Made by a program: the position numbers and the translations under genes. From Spiroplasma tabanidicola (GTDB lineage Bacteria; Bacillota_I; Bacilli_A; Mycoplasmatales; Mycoplasmataceae): a stretch of 64,000 nt of DNA. Below, in pieces: positions 43,916 through 54,453 of this stretch (position 1 is its first letter; the number at the start of each line of letters is the position of its first letter). The stretch is taken from NCBI RefSeq assembly GCF_009730595.1, contig NZ_CP046276.1, positions 1,116,001 to 1,180,000 on the forward strand, given 5' to 3'. Under the pieces are notes generated by a model, which ran no database searches, was not told the DNA's origin, and saw nothing but the letters and a program-made list of their open reading frames with translations.

Positions 43916-45105
43916 ATCTTATTCACCAACTCTTCTAAACTATTACTGTGTTCAAGATTTATTCCAACATTAGATAAAGCTTCTTCAACTTGGGCAACAA
44001 AAGGAATATCTAAGTGAATAGATCTTAAAAATTCTTTATCTGCTAAAATTTCTTTTGGTGTTCCAAATTTTACTAATTCCCCTTTATTCATAACTAAAAC
44101 TTTATCAGCATTTAAAATTTCATCCATATCATGAGTTATCGAAAATATAGTTTTTTCTCTAGTGTTTTTTAATTCAACCATAATATTTTTAACTTCTGTT
44201 TTTCCTTTTGGATCTAACATACTTGTTGCTTCATCAAAGATTAAAATGTCAGGTGATAATGCTAGAGCTGATGCAATCGCAACACGTTGTTTTTGACCTC
44301 CAGATAGCATTAATGGTTCGTGATCTAAAAAGTCATACATATTAACTTTTTTTGCAGCTCATTCGATAATATCTGACATTTTTGATGGTGCTACTCTTCT
44401 ATTTTCTAAACCAAAAGCAATATCATCTCTAACAGTTGAACCAATGAACTGATTATCAGGGTTTTGAAAAACTATTCCTAAAAATTTTCTAGCAATATTT
44501 ATATTACTTGAAGTTACTTTATTTCCATAAAGTTCAATTGAACCACTTGTTGGAACTAAAACTCCAATAATAATTTTAGATAATGTAGATTTACCACTCC
44601 CATTATGACCAATAATTGCAACATATTCACCATGATTTACTTCAACGCTTACTCCGTTAACAGCAAATGGATGATTTGGATTATATCTAAATTTTATATT
44701 ATTAAGTTTTAATGCAGTATTTGATAATTTAGATAGTTCTCCCCCGTGACCACGATCTTTCATAGCGATTTTAGATTCTTTTAAAAGAAACTGTGCTAAT
44801 TTTAAATCTTGATAAGCATGTCAATATTGATCATCACCTTTTTTGTGATTTGCTAACAATTGTTTTGCTAATTTCAAGTTTTCTACAAATTGTTGATTAT
44901 CCACTTTGTTTTTAAACTCAGCTTTTGCTTTTTTGAACTCTTCTTCATATTCTTTAACAATATCTACAGTAATTTCACCTTTTGAAAGCTTCATTTTTGC
45001 AATTATTAATTTTTGACTAGAACGTACTAATTTATCATTATATTCATTCAATAATAATTTAAAATCATTTAGTTCCTTTGTAGTTAAAAGTTTTTGTTCT
45101 GACAT
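43903..45105 (-). CDS. ecfA1: ECF transporter ATPase EcfA1 with charged N-terminal extension
   Basis: The partner ATPase. The ABC core starts about residue 130 ([20 protein letters not shown]), with Walker [27 protein letters not shown], signature LSGGQKQR, Walker [13 protein letters not shown] and ITHDMDE. Residues 1-125 are a helical, Lys/Glu/Leu-rich extension ([18 protein letters not shown]), again not found in Bacillus EcfA1 (about 280; here 400). An extended -10 box lies 31 bases upstream, so it heads the ecfA1-ecfA2-ecfT-truA unit. Two TGA are Trp. Confidence 0.93.
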
Positions 45106-45135
45106 ATTAAATTTGTCCTTTCACAATTTGTATAA

Positions 45136-45144
45136 ATTATACCA
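45136..45144 (-). promoter_or_regulatory. Extended -10 promoter for ecfA1-ecfA2-ecfT-truA
   Basis: The minus strand reads TGGTATAAT, 31 bases before the ecfA1 ATG, with AAAGGA between. This is a good start signal; no -35 match. In related genomes this unit directly follows rplQ. Confidence 0.6.
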
Positions 45145-45313
45145 AAATGTATTTAATCATTATTTATATTTTATATAAAAATGATAAGTAAGCAAAGAGT
45201 TTTTATAATTAATTAAATTTTTTATAAAATAAAATTTTTTTCAAATTTTCATAAACTTACTATAAAGCCTTATAAATAAGCCTATGCTATAACCTATATG
45301 AAAGGATAAAATT

Positions 45314-46892
45314 ATGAAAAAATTTAATAAAACTGTATGATTTAACTATTTTATCTATAGTTTTTTGTCTTTATTAAGTAATGCTTGTTATGTTGCAATG
45401 AGTTATGCTTTTTCATTCATTATTGATAGTGCAATTGATAAAAATTTAAATAAATTTCTTATAGCTTCAGGAACTGCATGTGGTTTAATACTTGGTCATT
45501 TAATACTTGATTATATCTGTGATTTAATTTTAAACAGTTCATTAGCAATTATAAATAATAATTTAAGAAAAATTGTAGCTTATAATACATTTAAAGAAAA
45601 CTATGAATTAAAGTTAGATTCAGGAGAATTTATAAACTTAAACTCAAATAAAGTTAATCAATTAGCAAATAGTTATTACAAAAATATTTTTGAAATAACT
45701 AATTGCTGTTTAGCAATAATTGTTGGTTTTGGTTTTATAGCTTATATAAGTTGAATATCTTTATTAAGTTGTATTATTTTATCAATATTAATCATTATTG
45801 TGCCAAGTATAATGTCAAAAACTAGTCAAAAAGTTGTAAATATTGCAAATGATAAAAATGATAAATTTTTACAAACTACAAAAGATAGTTTTAATTCTTA
45901 TTGAGTGTATTGAAGTATGAATGAAACAAAACAATTAATTGAAAAAATTAATACAGGATCTAAAATTTTAGAAGCAAAAAATCGAAAAAAAGAGAATATT
46001 TTAAACTTTTCTAATCTTTTATTTAGTGTAATTTTATTTTTAGGACAAGTTATTTTAATTATTTTATTTAGTTGAATGTATCTTGCTGGATTTATAAAAA
46101 GCATCGGAACAATTACAACTCTAAATATTATTAGTGGTGTTTATTGTTTCTTTGGAGGATCAAGCGTAAGAAGTTTAATGGGAATATTAAGTTATAAAAA
46201 TGTAGTTAAAATTGATTTTAAAGATATTAAAGATAATATAAATTTAGTAGCAGTACAAAAACTTGATTCAATTGAGCTAAAAAACTTAAACTTTAAATAT
46301 GATGACCATGACAATCATGTTATTAAAGACTTTAATTTAAGTATTATAAAAAATGATAAAGTTTTAATACAAGGAGAAAGTGGAGCTGGTAAATCTACAC
46401 TTTTAAAATTAATTTTTAATTCAAATAACGCTAGTCAAGGACAAGTATTTATTAACGGAGTTAATTTAAAAGAATATGATATTAGACCACTTTGTGCATA
46501 TATTGGACAGGATATAGTATTAACTAAGGGAACTATTTTGAAAATTTAACTATCGCTAATAAAAAAATCAAAGAAGACGAAGTTAAAAATTATTTTGAAT
46601 TGCTAAATTTAGATGAATTATTAAAAAACTACCTGATGGGTTAAATACTCAAGTTTCAGACAATATGTTAAATCTATCTGGAGGAGAAAGACAAAGACTT
46701 TCAATTATTCGAGGATTAATAGTTAACAAAGAGTGATTATTTTTAGATGAAATCACTTCTGCTCTTGATGAAAAAACTGCCTTTAAAGTTTTAGATATCT
46801 TTTTAAAAGATAAAAATAAAACTATTATAATGGTTGCTCATAAATTAGATCAAAATATTGTTAAACAATTTAATAAAGTAGTTAAATTATAA
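45314..46892 (+). pseudogene. ABC exporter (membrane and ATPase domains fused), two frameshifts
   Basis: The protein would have about 520 residues: a six-helix membrane domain (LSLLSNACYVAMSYAFSFII onward), then an ATPase with Walker A GESGAGKST, Q-loop IGQDIVL, signature LSGGERQR and Walker B WLFLDEITSALDE. One T is missing in the T-run near 46538 (frame stops at TAA 46549) and one A in the A-run near 46628. Restoring both gives an unbroken frame to TAA 46892. It is like peptide or drug half-exporters; substrate unknown. Either a recent pseudogene, slippage-controlled, or a sequence error. The RBS AAAGGA and terminator are intact. Confidence 0.85.
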
Positions 46893-46921
46893 AAAAATGA
46901 CCATTAATTTGGTCATTTTTT
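46892..46921. terminator. Bidirectional terminator at end of ribosomal cluster
   Basis: AAAAAATGACC pairs with GGTCATTTTTT around an eight-base loop. It follows the exporter stop (plus) and the rplQ stop (minus, 46924). Confidence 0.9.
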
Positions 46922-46923
46922 TA

Positions 46924-47283
46924 TTAAACTAATTCAATAATACACATTGGAGCATTATCTCCACGGCGATTATCTAATTTTAAAATACGTGTGTACCCAC
47001 CGTTTCTTGATTTAAATCTTTTTGCAAGAGTGGTGAATAATTTTTGTAGTGCAGTTTCTTTTTCACTTGCATTAATGTGTCTTAATCATGCTGCAGCTTG
47101 TCTTCTAGCATGTAAATCTCCACGCTTTGCAAGAGTAATCATACTATCAAAGTGCTTTCTTAACTCTTTTGCTCTAGTTTCAGTGATTTCTAATTTTTCT
47201 GAAATAATTAGTTCAGTAGTTAAGTTTCTCATTAAAGCGACTCTTCAAGCAGTGTTCTTACCTTGTTTTTGAATGTATGACAT
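46924..47283 (-). CDS. rplQ: 50S ribosomal protein L17
   Basis: L17 lies near the exit-tunnel side of the large subunit. The 119-residue protein has [41 protein letters not shown] (cut here into its two motifs [10 protein letters not shown] and [13 protein letters not shown]) and [15 protein letters not shown] at the end. One TGA is Trp near the start and one in AAAWLRH. It is the last gene of the S10-spc-alpha cluster and follows rpoA by 16 bases. Confidence 0.96.
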
Positions 47284-47299
47284 ACATTAACACCTCTTT

Positions 47300-48253
47300 C
47301 TAGTCTTGTTTAAAAGTTAGTCCTAATTGAACAACTTTATCTTTAATTTCTTTTAATGATTTTCTACCCAAGTTTCTAATTTCTTGAATATCATCTTCAC
47401 TACGCGAAACTAAATCACGTAGAGTATTTATATTTGCTCTTTTTAAGCAATTTAAACTTCTTTGTGTAAAGTCTAAATCTTCAATTAATTTATCTAGTTC
47501 TTTTTCGTCTTCTTCGCTTGTTACACCAATTACGTTTAACTCATTAATTTCTTCATTTAAGTTAACAAAGAAATGTAAATGTTCTACTAAAATTTTTGAT
47601 GCAGTTGCAACAGCATCACTTGCTGAAATTGTTCCGTCAGTTTTAACTTTTAAAATTAATTTTTCTAAATCTACTGATTTACCAATCTTTGTAGCATCAA
47701 CATCGTATGCAACAGATATAATTGGTGAATAATTTGAATCAATTGTAATTGAATCAACTGTTAATTTTTCTTTTTTATTATCTTTAAATGATCTATATCC
47801 TCTTGAGTTTTTTGCAAATAGTGTTAAATCTAATACTCCACCATCAGCGATATTACATAAAACTAAGTCTTTATTAACAACTTCTACTCCTGTTGGTAAT
47901 TCTATATCTCCTGCTTTTACAGGTCCAACTGCTGAAGTTTTGATTGATAATTCTACTACTTCATCTAATGAAAACATATTATTGTCAATTCTCAAAGCTA
48001 ATTGCTTTATATTTAAAATTATTCTACTTACGTTTTCAACAATACCTTCTATTGATGTAAATTCATGAGCCGCCCCTGCAATTTTAATTGCATAAACTGC
48101 TGCTCCTGGCGTTGAACTTAAAAGAGTTCTTCTGATTGCGTTACCTAAAGTAATTCCAAATCCTCTTTCTAAAGGTTCAACTTTAAATTCCCCATAATTT
48201 TTGTTATTTTCTTCTTTTAGTAAAGTAAATTCTGGTCTAGCGAATTGTCTCAT
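47300..48253 (-). CDS. rpoA: RNA polymerase alpha subunit
   Basis: The alpha dimer starts RNA polymerase assembly. The 317-residue protein has an N-terminal domain with EPLERGFGITLGNAIRRTLL, an insertion domain, and a C-terminal helix-hairpin-helix domain (NCLKRANINTLRDLV, IRNLGRKSLKEIKDKV) that touches upstream promoter DNA. No TGA codon occurs. It lies five bases after rpsK, in the alpha-operon part of the cluster, as in most bacteria. Confidence 0.98.
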   Translation of the reverse strand: MRQFARPEFTLLKEENNKNYGEFKVEPLERGFGITLGNAIRRTLLSSTPGAAVYAIKIAGAAHEFTSIEGIVENVSRIILNIKQLALRIDNNMFSLDEVVELSIKTSAVGPVKAGDIELPTGVEVVNKDLVLCNIADGGVLDLTLFAKNSRGYRSFKDNKKEKLTVDSITIDSNYSPIISVAYDVDATKIGKSVDLEKLILKVKTDGTISASDAVATASKILVEHLHFFVNLNEEINELNVIGVTSEEDEKELDKLIEDLDFTQRSLNCLKRANINTLRDLVSRSEDDIQEIRNLGRKSLKEIKDKVVQLGLTFKQD

Positions 48254-48258
48254 GTTTC

Positions 48259-48654
48259 TTATCCTCTTGGGCGTTTTCTAGGACGTACACCGTTATGAGG
48301 TATTGGTGTAGTGTCATTAATTGAAGTGATTTCTAGTCCGATACCCTGTAAACTTCTTACAGCAGCATCTCTTCCTGGTCCCGGTCCTTTAACTTCTACT
48401 TGTATAGTTTTAACTCCGTTTTCCATTGCTCCTTTTCCAGCAGCTTCTGCAATCATTTGTGCAGCATATGGTGTTGATTTTTTACCACCTTTAAATCCTA
48501 AAGCTCCGGCGCTTGATCAAGATAAAACATTACCTTTTTCATCAGAAACAGTTACTATTGTGTTATTGAAAGTGGCATGAATGTGAGCGATACCTTTAGC
48601 AATATTTTTCTTAACTTTTTTACGGTTAGCAGTATTTTGTTTTGGGTTTGCCAT
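48259..48654 (-). CDS. rpsK: 30S ribosomal protein S11
   Basis: S11 lies on the platform of the small subunit near the Shine-Dalgarno helix. The 131-residue protein has [37 protein letters not shown] and the end [16 protein letters not shown], all family marks. One TGA is Trp (VLSWSSAG). AGGAG precedes ATG 48654. Order rpmJ-rpsM-rpsK-rpoA is that of Firmicutes. Confidence 0.98.
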
Positions 48655-48673
48655 ATATTTTTAACTCTCCTAA

Positions 48674-49039
48674 CTATTTTTTCTTGTTAGCTACAGTTTT
48701 TCTAGGACCTTTTCTAGTACGTGCATTTTGTTTTGTTGATTGTCCACGCACTGGTAGTCCTTTTCTGTGTCTCATTCCTCTGTAACTTCCAATTTCCATT
48801 AAACGTTTAATGTTCAATGCTGTTTCTCTTCTTAAATCTCCTTCAGTCTTGAATTTTGAAATTTCTTGTGAAATAGATTTTTGTTGTTCTTCTGTTAAAT
48901 CTTTAACTCTAACATCTTCACTAACTTTAGTTGCCTCTAAGATTTTTTGTGATGTTGATAAACCAATACCATAAATGTAAGTAAGAGCGATAACTACTCT
49001 TTTTTCATTAGGTATTTCTACCCCATTTATACGAGCCAT
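48674..49039 (-). CDS. rpsM: 30S ribosomal protein S13
   Basis: S13 is in the head of the small subunit and contacts P-site tRNA and L5. The 121-residue protein has [40 protein letters not shown] and a basic tail [14 protein letters not shown]. It has no TGA codon. AAAGGA lies ahead of ATG 49039. Length is typical; neighbours are rpmJ and rpsK. Confidence 0.98.
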   Translation of the reverse strand: MARINGVEIPNEKRVVIALTYIYGIGLSTSQKILEATKVSEDVRVKDLTEEQQKSISQEISKFKTEGDLRRETALNIKRLMEIGSYRGMRHRKGLPVRGQSTKQNARTRKGPRKTVANKKK

Positions 49040-49090
49040 ATCTCTTTTCCTTTCTAAATTAATTCAATTTTTATTTTGTTTTAATTAAAA

Positions 49091-49204
49091 TTAACCTTGA
49101 CGTTGTTTATGTTTTGGTTGTTCACAAATAATCATTACACGGCCTTTACGTCTAATTATGCGACACTTATCACATATTTTTTTGACAGATGATCTTACTT
49201 TCAT
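49091..49204 (-). CDS. rpmJ: 50S ribosomal protein L36
   Basis: A 37-residue zinc-ribbon protein of the large subunit: [20 protein letters not shown] with a CxxC pair, then [11 protein letters not shown] with the other Cys and the His ligand. This is the zinc-binding (C+) form. It is too short for most gene finders but fully conserved. ATG 49204 has AGGAGG. It lies between infA and rpsM, the standard place. Confidence 0.97.
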   Translation of the reverse strand: MKVRSSVKKICDKCRIIRRKGRVMIICEQPKHKQRQG

Positions 49205-49253
49205 CCTTTAAACCTCCTGATTTTTGTATATTTAATTTTTTAAAAATAATTAC

Positions 49254-49481
49254 TTATTTACTGTTTTTAAAACGGTATGTAATTCTTCCACGTGTAGGGT
49301 CATAAGGTGATATTGCAACAGTTACTTTGTCACCTGGTAAAATGCGAATGTAATTCATACGGATTTTACCAGACACGTGGGCATCAATAACTATTTCATT
49401 TTCTAGTTTCACCTTAAATGTAGCATTTGGCAACACCTCTTGCACTATGCCATCAACTTCTAAATAGTCTTCTTTTGCCAT
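49254..49481 (-). CDS. infA: Translation initiation factor IF-1
   Basis: IF-1 covers the A-site during initiation. The 75-residue OB-fold protein has [39 protein letters not shown] and [15 protein letters not shown], as in other bacteria. It starts three bases after the map stop codon, whose end contains the AGGAGG that serves infA. No TGA codon. Confidence 0.97.
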   Translation of the reverse strand: MAKEDYLEVDGIVQEVLPNATFKVKLENEIVIDAHVSGKIRMNYIRILPGDKVTVAISPYDPTRGRITYRFKNSK

Positions 49482-49484
49482 AGA

Positions 49485-50255
49485 TTAATTGTCCTCCTTT
49501 GGTTTATATAATGTTAATATTTCTGGATCTCCATTTGTAACCAAAATAGTATGCTCAAAATGAGCTGCCATGCTATTATCTTTTGATGATACTGTTCAAT
49601 CATCTTTTCCAACAACGGTTTTATCAGTTCCAATTTGTACCATTGGTTCAATACAAATTGCCATTCCTTCAATTAGACGCATTCCGGTTTCTTTTATTCC
49701 TGTATTAGGAATAAAAGGATCTTCATGCATTTCTAATCCAATTCCGTGTCCTGTATAATCTTTTGGCAATTGAAAACCATATTCTTCAACAAATTGTTGA
49801 ACAGTAGAAGAAATGGTTCCGATGCGCACACCAGCTCTTACCTGTTCAATCGCCAAGTAAAGTGACCTTTCAGTCACTTCTACTAGTTTACTATGTAATT
49901 CGTCTTTTGCTTGTCCACAAATTACTGTGAATGCAGAATCAGAATGATAATCTTGATATATACATCCTGCATCAATTGATACGATATCACCATCTTGAAT
50001 AAGACGATTATTTGGAATTCCATGAATTAATTGCTCATTTATTGATATGCATATATGAGCAGGATAGCCAAAGTAATTTTTGAAGTTACTTTGGCATCCT
50101 TTTTTTGTGATAAATTCAATAAAATATTTATCTAAATCCAAGCAATTTACACCTGGTTTTATCATTTTTTTTAAGTTATACAAAGCTTCACTTAAAACTT
50201 TGCCAGCAACTCTCATTTTGTTAATTTGATCTTGATTTTTTATAGTAATTGACAT
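49485..50255 (-). CDS. map: Methionine aminopeptidase
   Basis: It removes the initiator methionine from new proteins. The 256-residue type I enzyme has metal ligands in SIDAGCIYQDYHSDSAFT (two Asp), GHGIGLEMHEDPFI (His), and the late EPMVQIG (Glu) and AAHFEHTILVT (Glu). One TGA is Trp. ATG overlaps the adk stop by one base. Position after secY-adk and before infA is typical. Confidence 0.96.
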
Positions 50256-50896
50256 TATAGTTTTAACGCTTCTACTAATTCTTTATGAAAATCAATTGCT
50301 GACTTAACATTTCCATCAACTTCAACTAATTTATTTTGTTCTCTATAATAGTTGATTAATGGAGATGTTTGTTCATTGTATACTTTTAATCTAACTTTAA
50401 TTTTATCTTCTTGGTCATCTTCTCTGGTGATCAATTTTCCACCATCAAAGTCACACACATTTTCTACTTTAGGTTTACGATTTATTTTATGAAAACTTCT
50501 TTTACAAACTTCACAAACTAATCTACCAGATAACCTTTGTAATAAAACACTTTCTTTTACATCAATATGAACAACATAATCTAATTTTTGATTTAAATCA
50601 CTTAACATTTGATCTAAAGCTTTTGCTTGATCTAAAGTACGAGGATATCCATCGAAAATTAATCCTGAGTTTTTTGTTTGTAAATAGTCTTTTACCATAT
50701 CGTTTGTAACATCATCTGGTACATATATTCCCTTAGTCATATATTCTTGGGCTTTAAGACCTAATTTAGTTTTATTAGAGATATTTGTTCTAAATAGATC
50801 TCCTGTTGATAATTGAGTAAAATTATATTCTTTACTCAAAAGTTCTGATTCAGTGCCTTTTCCACTTCCTGGGGCACCAATTAAAAGAATGTTCAT
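50255..50896 (-). CDS. adk: Adenylate kinase
   Basis: It balances ATP, ADP and AMP. The 213-residue protein has the P-loop IGAPGSGKGTESE, the AMP site LSTGDLFRTNI, DGYPRTLDQA, and a LID domain with a zinc site, CEVCKRSFH then VCDFDGG (three Cys and an Asp). The zinc LID is common in Gram-positive bacteria. No TGA occurs. It follows secY by 19 bases. Confidence 0.97.
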   Translation of the reverse strand: MNILLIGAPGSGKGTESELLSKEYNFTQLSTGDLFRTNISNKTKLGLKAQEYMTKGIYVPDDVTNDMVKDYLQTKNSGLIFDGYPRTLDQAKALDQMLSDLNQKLDYVVHIDVKESVLLQRLSGRLVCEVCKRSFHKINRKPKVENVCDFDGGKLITREDDQEDKIKVRLKVYNEQTSPLINYYREQNKLVEVDGNVKSAIDFHKELVEALKL

Positions 50897-50915
50897 AAAT
50901 TATTGTTTGCCTTTC

Positions 50916-52352
50916 TTATCAAATGTGAGTATTTAAATTTTCATCTGAGAATTTTTCAGATTTTTTGTCAATAAATGATTGTTGAATTAATCTTCCTTTT
51001 AGTTGTTGAGTTGTTTGAATTGCAACAGAAATAATAATGATCAATCCAGTTCCTCCAATTGCAAGCGAGCTTGGCAAGGCAGTTAATTTACTGATAATGT
51101 AAGGTAAAACAGCAATTCCTGCAAGGAAAGTTGCTCCAATTACACTTAATCGATTTATTGTAGCTGTTAAGAATTTTTCTGTATCTTTTCCTGGTTTAAT
51201 TCCGGGAATAAATGTTCCTGATTTTTTGAAGTTTTCTGCAATTTTTTCAGGATTAATTTGAACTTGAGCATATAAGAATGTGAATAATAATGTCATTATT
51301 CCATAAATTCCAATACCTCATCAAGTTCCAAACGATAAGTAATTCTGAGTAAATTTATAGAACCCACTATCTTGACCAACAATTTGTGCAATTGTAATCG
51401 GAGTAGATATTATCGCCGACGCAAAAATAACTGGAATAACCCCTGCATTGTTTAACTTCAACGGCAGATAGGGCGTGTGTTCTTTTGTATCGACCAGACC
51501 GGATCCTGTTTGTTGTATTGGAACTTTTCTTTCAGCTTCATTCATCAACACAACAATAAATATAACAAATATATAAGCTGTAACATAAATTAAGAATTTC
51601 ATGATTCCATCAAATAGAATTGAAGGGTCATCACCTTTTTTAATTCAGAAACTAAATGTTTTTATAAAGTTTGTAGGCATGTTTGAAACAATCCCTGCAA
51701 AAATAATTATAGAAACACCATTTCCTATTCCTTTAATTGTAATTTGATCTGCAACTCATAACATTAAAAATGTTCCTGCTAACATAACCAATGGTACTAA
51801 AATGTAATAGAATCATGCTGGTCCTTGACCATCTGCTCCTGTCTCTCATTTTGCTGTAATTAATTGGTTATTTTGAGAAGTTAATGTAAATATTGTTGCA
51901 ATTGATTGCATAATTGCAAAAGGAACAGTTAAAACTTTTGTCAATTTATCTAATTTTCTTCTTCCTCTTTCTCCTGATTTATTTCATCTAGTTAAAACTG
52001 GAATAACATCAGTTGAAAGAAGTTGTACAATAATTGATGCTGTAATATAAGGAGAAACTCCTAAAGCCAAAATTGAAAATTGACCAATTGAACCCCCTCC
52101 AAGTGTTGATAACAATTGGAAAAATTCTTGACCATTAACAGCGTCACTAAACCCAGAATTTAGTTCAATTCCTGGAACAGTTAATAGTGAACCCATTCTG
52201 ATTAGAACAAGTACTATTAAAGTAAAAACGATTCGTTTTACAAGATCTTTATTTCTTACAAAGAAATTACCTTTAGCGAATTCGTTCTTATATTTAGTTT
52301 TTTTGATGGCTTTTTGAGCTTTTTTTTCTGCTCTTGTTATTTTTGCTGCCAA
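50916..52352 (-). CDS. secY: Protein translocase subunit SecY
   Basis: The channel of the Sec translocon, through which proteins enter or cross the membrane. The 478-residue protein has ten membrane helices and an unusually long basic N-terminus (about 40 residues: KITRAEKKAQKAIKKTKYKN). FSILALGVSPYITASIIVQL, the plug region, and NEAERKVPIQQT are conserved. About eight TGA are Trp, the last being the codon before TAA. It begins one base after the rplO stop. Confidence 0.97.
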
Positions 52353-52353
52353 A

Positions 52354-52791
52354 CTAAATCACCTCTATAGATCCCCCAGCTGCTTTGATTGCTTCTTGGG
52401 CGCTTTTTGATACTTTATTAACTTTAATTTTTACTGCTTTTGTAATTTTACCATTTCCTAGCACTTTTATTAAAGTTTTTTCAGATTTAATGAATTTTTT
52501 TTCAATTAATGTTTTGTGATTAACATCAGTTAATCCTAATTTTTCAATTGTATCTAAGTTTAAGATAACAAATTCTTTTCTATTTAAACTTGTAAAACCA
52601 ATTTTTGGTAATCTTCTGAATAATGGAGTTTGACCTCCTTCAAATCCAGGTCTAACTCCACCACCAGAACGTGAGTTTTGTCCTTTGTGTCCTCTTGTTG
52701 AAGTTTTACCTTTACCTGAAGCCATCCCACGACCAACACGAGTTGCGCTTTTTTTGCTACCTGGTGTACTTTGTAATTCATGTAATTTCAT
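52354..52791 (-). CDS. rplO: 50S ribosomal protein L15
   Basis: L15 binds 23S rRNA in the middle of the large subunit. The 145-residue protein starts [20 protein letters not shown], with the Gly-rich [19 protein letters not shown] and [20 protein letters not shown], its standard marks. No TGA codon. AGGAGG precedes ATG 52791. rpsE lies 16 bases upstream; rpmD (L30), often between them, is missing. Confidence 0.97.
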   Translation of the reverse strand: MKLHELQSTPGSKKSATRVGRGMASGKGKTSTRGHKGQNSRSGGGVRPGFEGGQTPLFRRLPKIGFTSLNRKEFVILNLDTIEKLGLTDVNHKTLIEKKFIKSEKTLIKVLGNGKITKAVKIKVNKVSKSAQEAIKAAGGSIEVI

Positions 52792-52807
52792 AAACTAATT
52801 CCTCCTA

Positions 52808-53512
52808 TTAAGCTTTTTTAGCTTCAACTTTCTTTTCTGTTGGTAATGCTGTGCCTCTTAATCTTGCTATTTGTTCTGCTGTTTGCATTTCTTTTAAACC
52901 GTCTAATGTAGCTCTAATCATATTAATAGGTGTATTTGAACCTAATGATTTTGTATAAACATCTGAAATTCCTGCCAATTCGATAACTGCACGAGCTGGT
53001 CCCCCAGCAATAACACCAGTACCTTTTTTAGCTGGTTTGATTAAAACTCTACCTGAACCATAGTGACCAATAACATCATGAGGAACTGTTGTTCCTGTGA
53101 TTGGAACTCTTACTAATGATTTTCTTGCTTCTTTGATTGCTTTTTTAATTGCATCAGGAACCTCATTTGCTTTTCCTGTTCCTAGACCAACTCTACCTTT
53201 TTTATCTCCTATAACAACAACTGCAGCAAATCTAAATCTTCTTCCCCCTTTTGTAACTTTTGTAACACGATTAATTGTTACAACTTGCTCTTCAAAAGGA
53301 TTGTCTTCTTTATTTCTACCAAATTTTCCATTTTTATCACGACGTGGACCTTTATTAAATTCACGTTTTTCTCCAGGTTTTCCAAATGGTGGTCTTGAGT
53401 TGTTGTCTCTTCTTGGTGCTTGGTTTCCAGCAGCAGCTGGAGCTTGTTCTTTTGGTGTATTTTCAGGTTTTGGTGCTTCTTCTACAGCATTAACTTTTTT
53501 ATCTTCTGCCAT
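52808..53512 (-). CDS. rpsE: 30S ribosomal protein S5 with N-terminal extension
   Basis: S5 helps decoding accuracy. The 234-residue protein has the core from about residue 73 ([40 protein letters not shown]). Before it is a disordered tail of about 70 residues, rich in Pro, Ala, Arg, Asn and Gly ([20 protein letters not shown]), not found in Bacillus S5 (about 166). The ATG has AAAGGAG and no other start fits. With L29 and L3 it is one of three extended ribosomal proteins in the cluster. Confidence 0.96.
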   Translation of the reverse strand: MAEDKKVNAVEEAPKPENTPKEQAPAAAGNQAPRRDNNSRPPFGKPGEKREFNKGPRRDKNGKFGRNKEDNPFEEQVVTINRVTKVTKGGRRFRFAAVVVIGDKKGRVGLGTGKANEVPDAIKKAIKEARKSLVRVPITGTTVPHDVIGHYGSGRVLIKPAKKGTGVIAGGPARAVIELAGISDVYTKSLGSNTPINMIRATLDGLKEMQTAEQIARLRGTALPTEKKVEAKKA

Positions 53513-53530
53513 TTACTTTATCTCCTTTAA

Positions 53531-53875
53531 TTAGAATTTCATTCCGTTTTCTTTTGCAGCATCTGCAAACGCTTTTACTTTACCATGGAATAAATATCCC
53601 CCACGATCAAATACTACATTACTAATTTTTTTAGCTTTAGCTTTTTCAGCAAGGTCTTTAGCAACTGCTTTTGCAGTTTCAATATTATTTGGTTTTTTTA
53701 ATTTGATTGATGAAGATTCTACTAAAGTAACTCCTTTAGTATCATCGATTATTTGCGCATAAAAGTATGAGTTTGATTTAAATACATTCAGCCTTGGTCT
53801 TTCACTAGTTCCAGATACTTTATTTCTTACTCTATAGTGTCTTCTTTTTCTTGCTTCTGCTTTAGTGTACTTCAT
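53531..53875 (-). CDS. rplR: 50S ribosomal protein L18
   Basis: L18 binds 5S rRNA and helps set the central protuberance. The 114-residue protein has [38 protein letters not shown] and [20 protein letters not shown], typical of the family. No TGA codon. It lies between rplF and rpsE as usual. ATG 53875 has a GGGAG site. Confidence 0.97.
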   Translation of the reverse strand: MKYTKAEARKRRHYRVRNKVSGTSERPRLNVFKSNSYFYAQIIDDTKGVTLVESSSIKLKKPNNIETAKAVAKDLAEKAKAKKISNVVFDRGGYLFHGKVKAFADAAKENGMKF

Positions 53876-53898
53876 AACTACTTCTCCCTAGCAACAGC

Positions 53899-54438
53899 CT
53901 ATTTACCAGCTGCTTTACCTTCTTTTCTAATGATTTTTTCACCTTTGTATTTAATTCCTTTACCTTTATATGGTTCAGGTCTTCTATAACCTCTAATATG
54001 CGCAGCAACTTGTCCAACTAATTGTTTACAAATTCCTGAAATTTTAATTTCAGTTGGTTTTGGAATTTCAACACTTATTCCTTGTGGAATTTGATATTCT
54101 ACAGGGTGTGAAAATCCTAATGATAAATTAATTTTGTTACCTGCTAATGCAGCACGATAACCAACCCCAACGATTTCTAATTCTTTTACAAATCCTTGGC
54201 TAACTCCAGTCAACATTCCTTCTAATAAAGAGTTTGTTGTCCCGTGAAGTTGTTTTGTGTGTTTAAGTTCATTTTTACGAATTGTTTTTAATTCGCTACC
54301 TTCAACTTTAACTTCAATTAATGGAGAAACCTTTTGGCTTAATTCTCCTTTTGATCCTTTGATAGTTACAACATTTCCTTCAATCTTAACTTCTACTCCG
54401 GCTGGAATAGCTAATATTCTGTTTCCAATACGTGACAT
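53899..54438 (-). CDS. rplF: 50S ribosomal protein L6
   Basis: L6 lies near the factor-binding site of the large subunit. The 179-residue protein starts [20 protein letters not shown] and contains [14 protein letters not shown]-like [17 protein letters not shown] and the end [20 protein letters not shown]. Two similar half-domains are seen. No TGA codon. AAAGGAA precedes ATG 54438. Confidence 0.97.
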   Translation of the reverse strand: MSRIGNRILAIPAGVEVKIEGNVVTIKGSKGELSQKVSPLIEVKVEGSELKTIRKNELKHTKQLHGTTNSLLEGMLTGVSQGFVKELEIVGVGYRAALAGNKINLSLGFSHPVEYQIPQGISVEIPKPTEIKISGICKQLVGQVAAHIRGYRRPEPYKGKGIKYKGEKIIRKEGKAAGK

Positions 54439-54453
54439 ATTTCTATTCCTTTC

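Noticed and set aside
52792-52807. Loss of rpmD (L30) between rpsE and rplO
   Set aside because: L30 is commonly absent in mollicutes, so it is not a special feature here.
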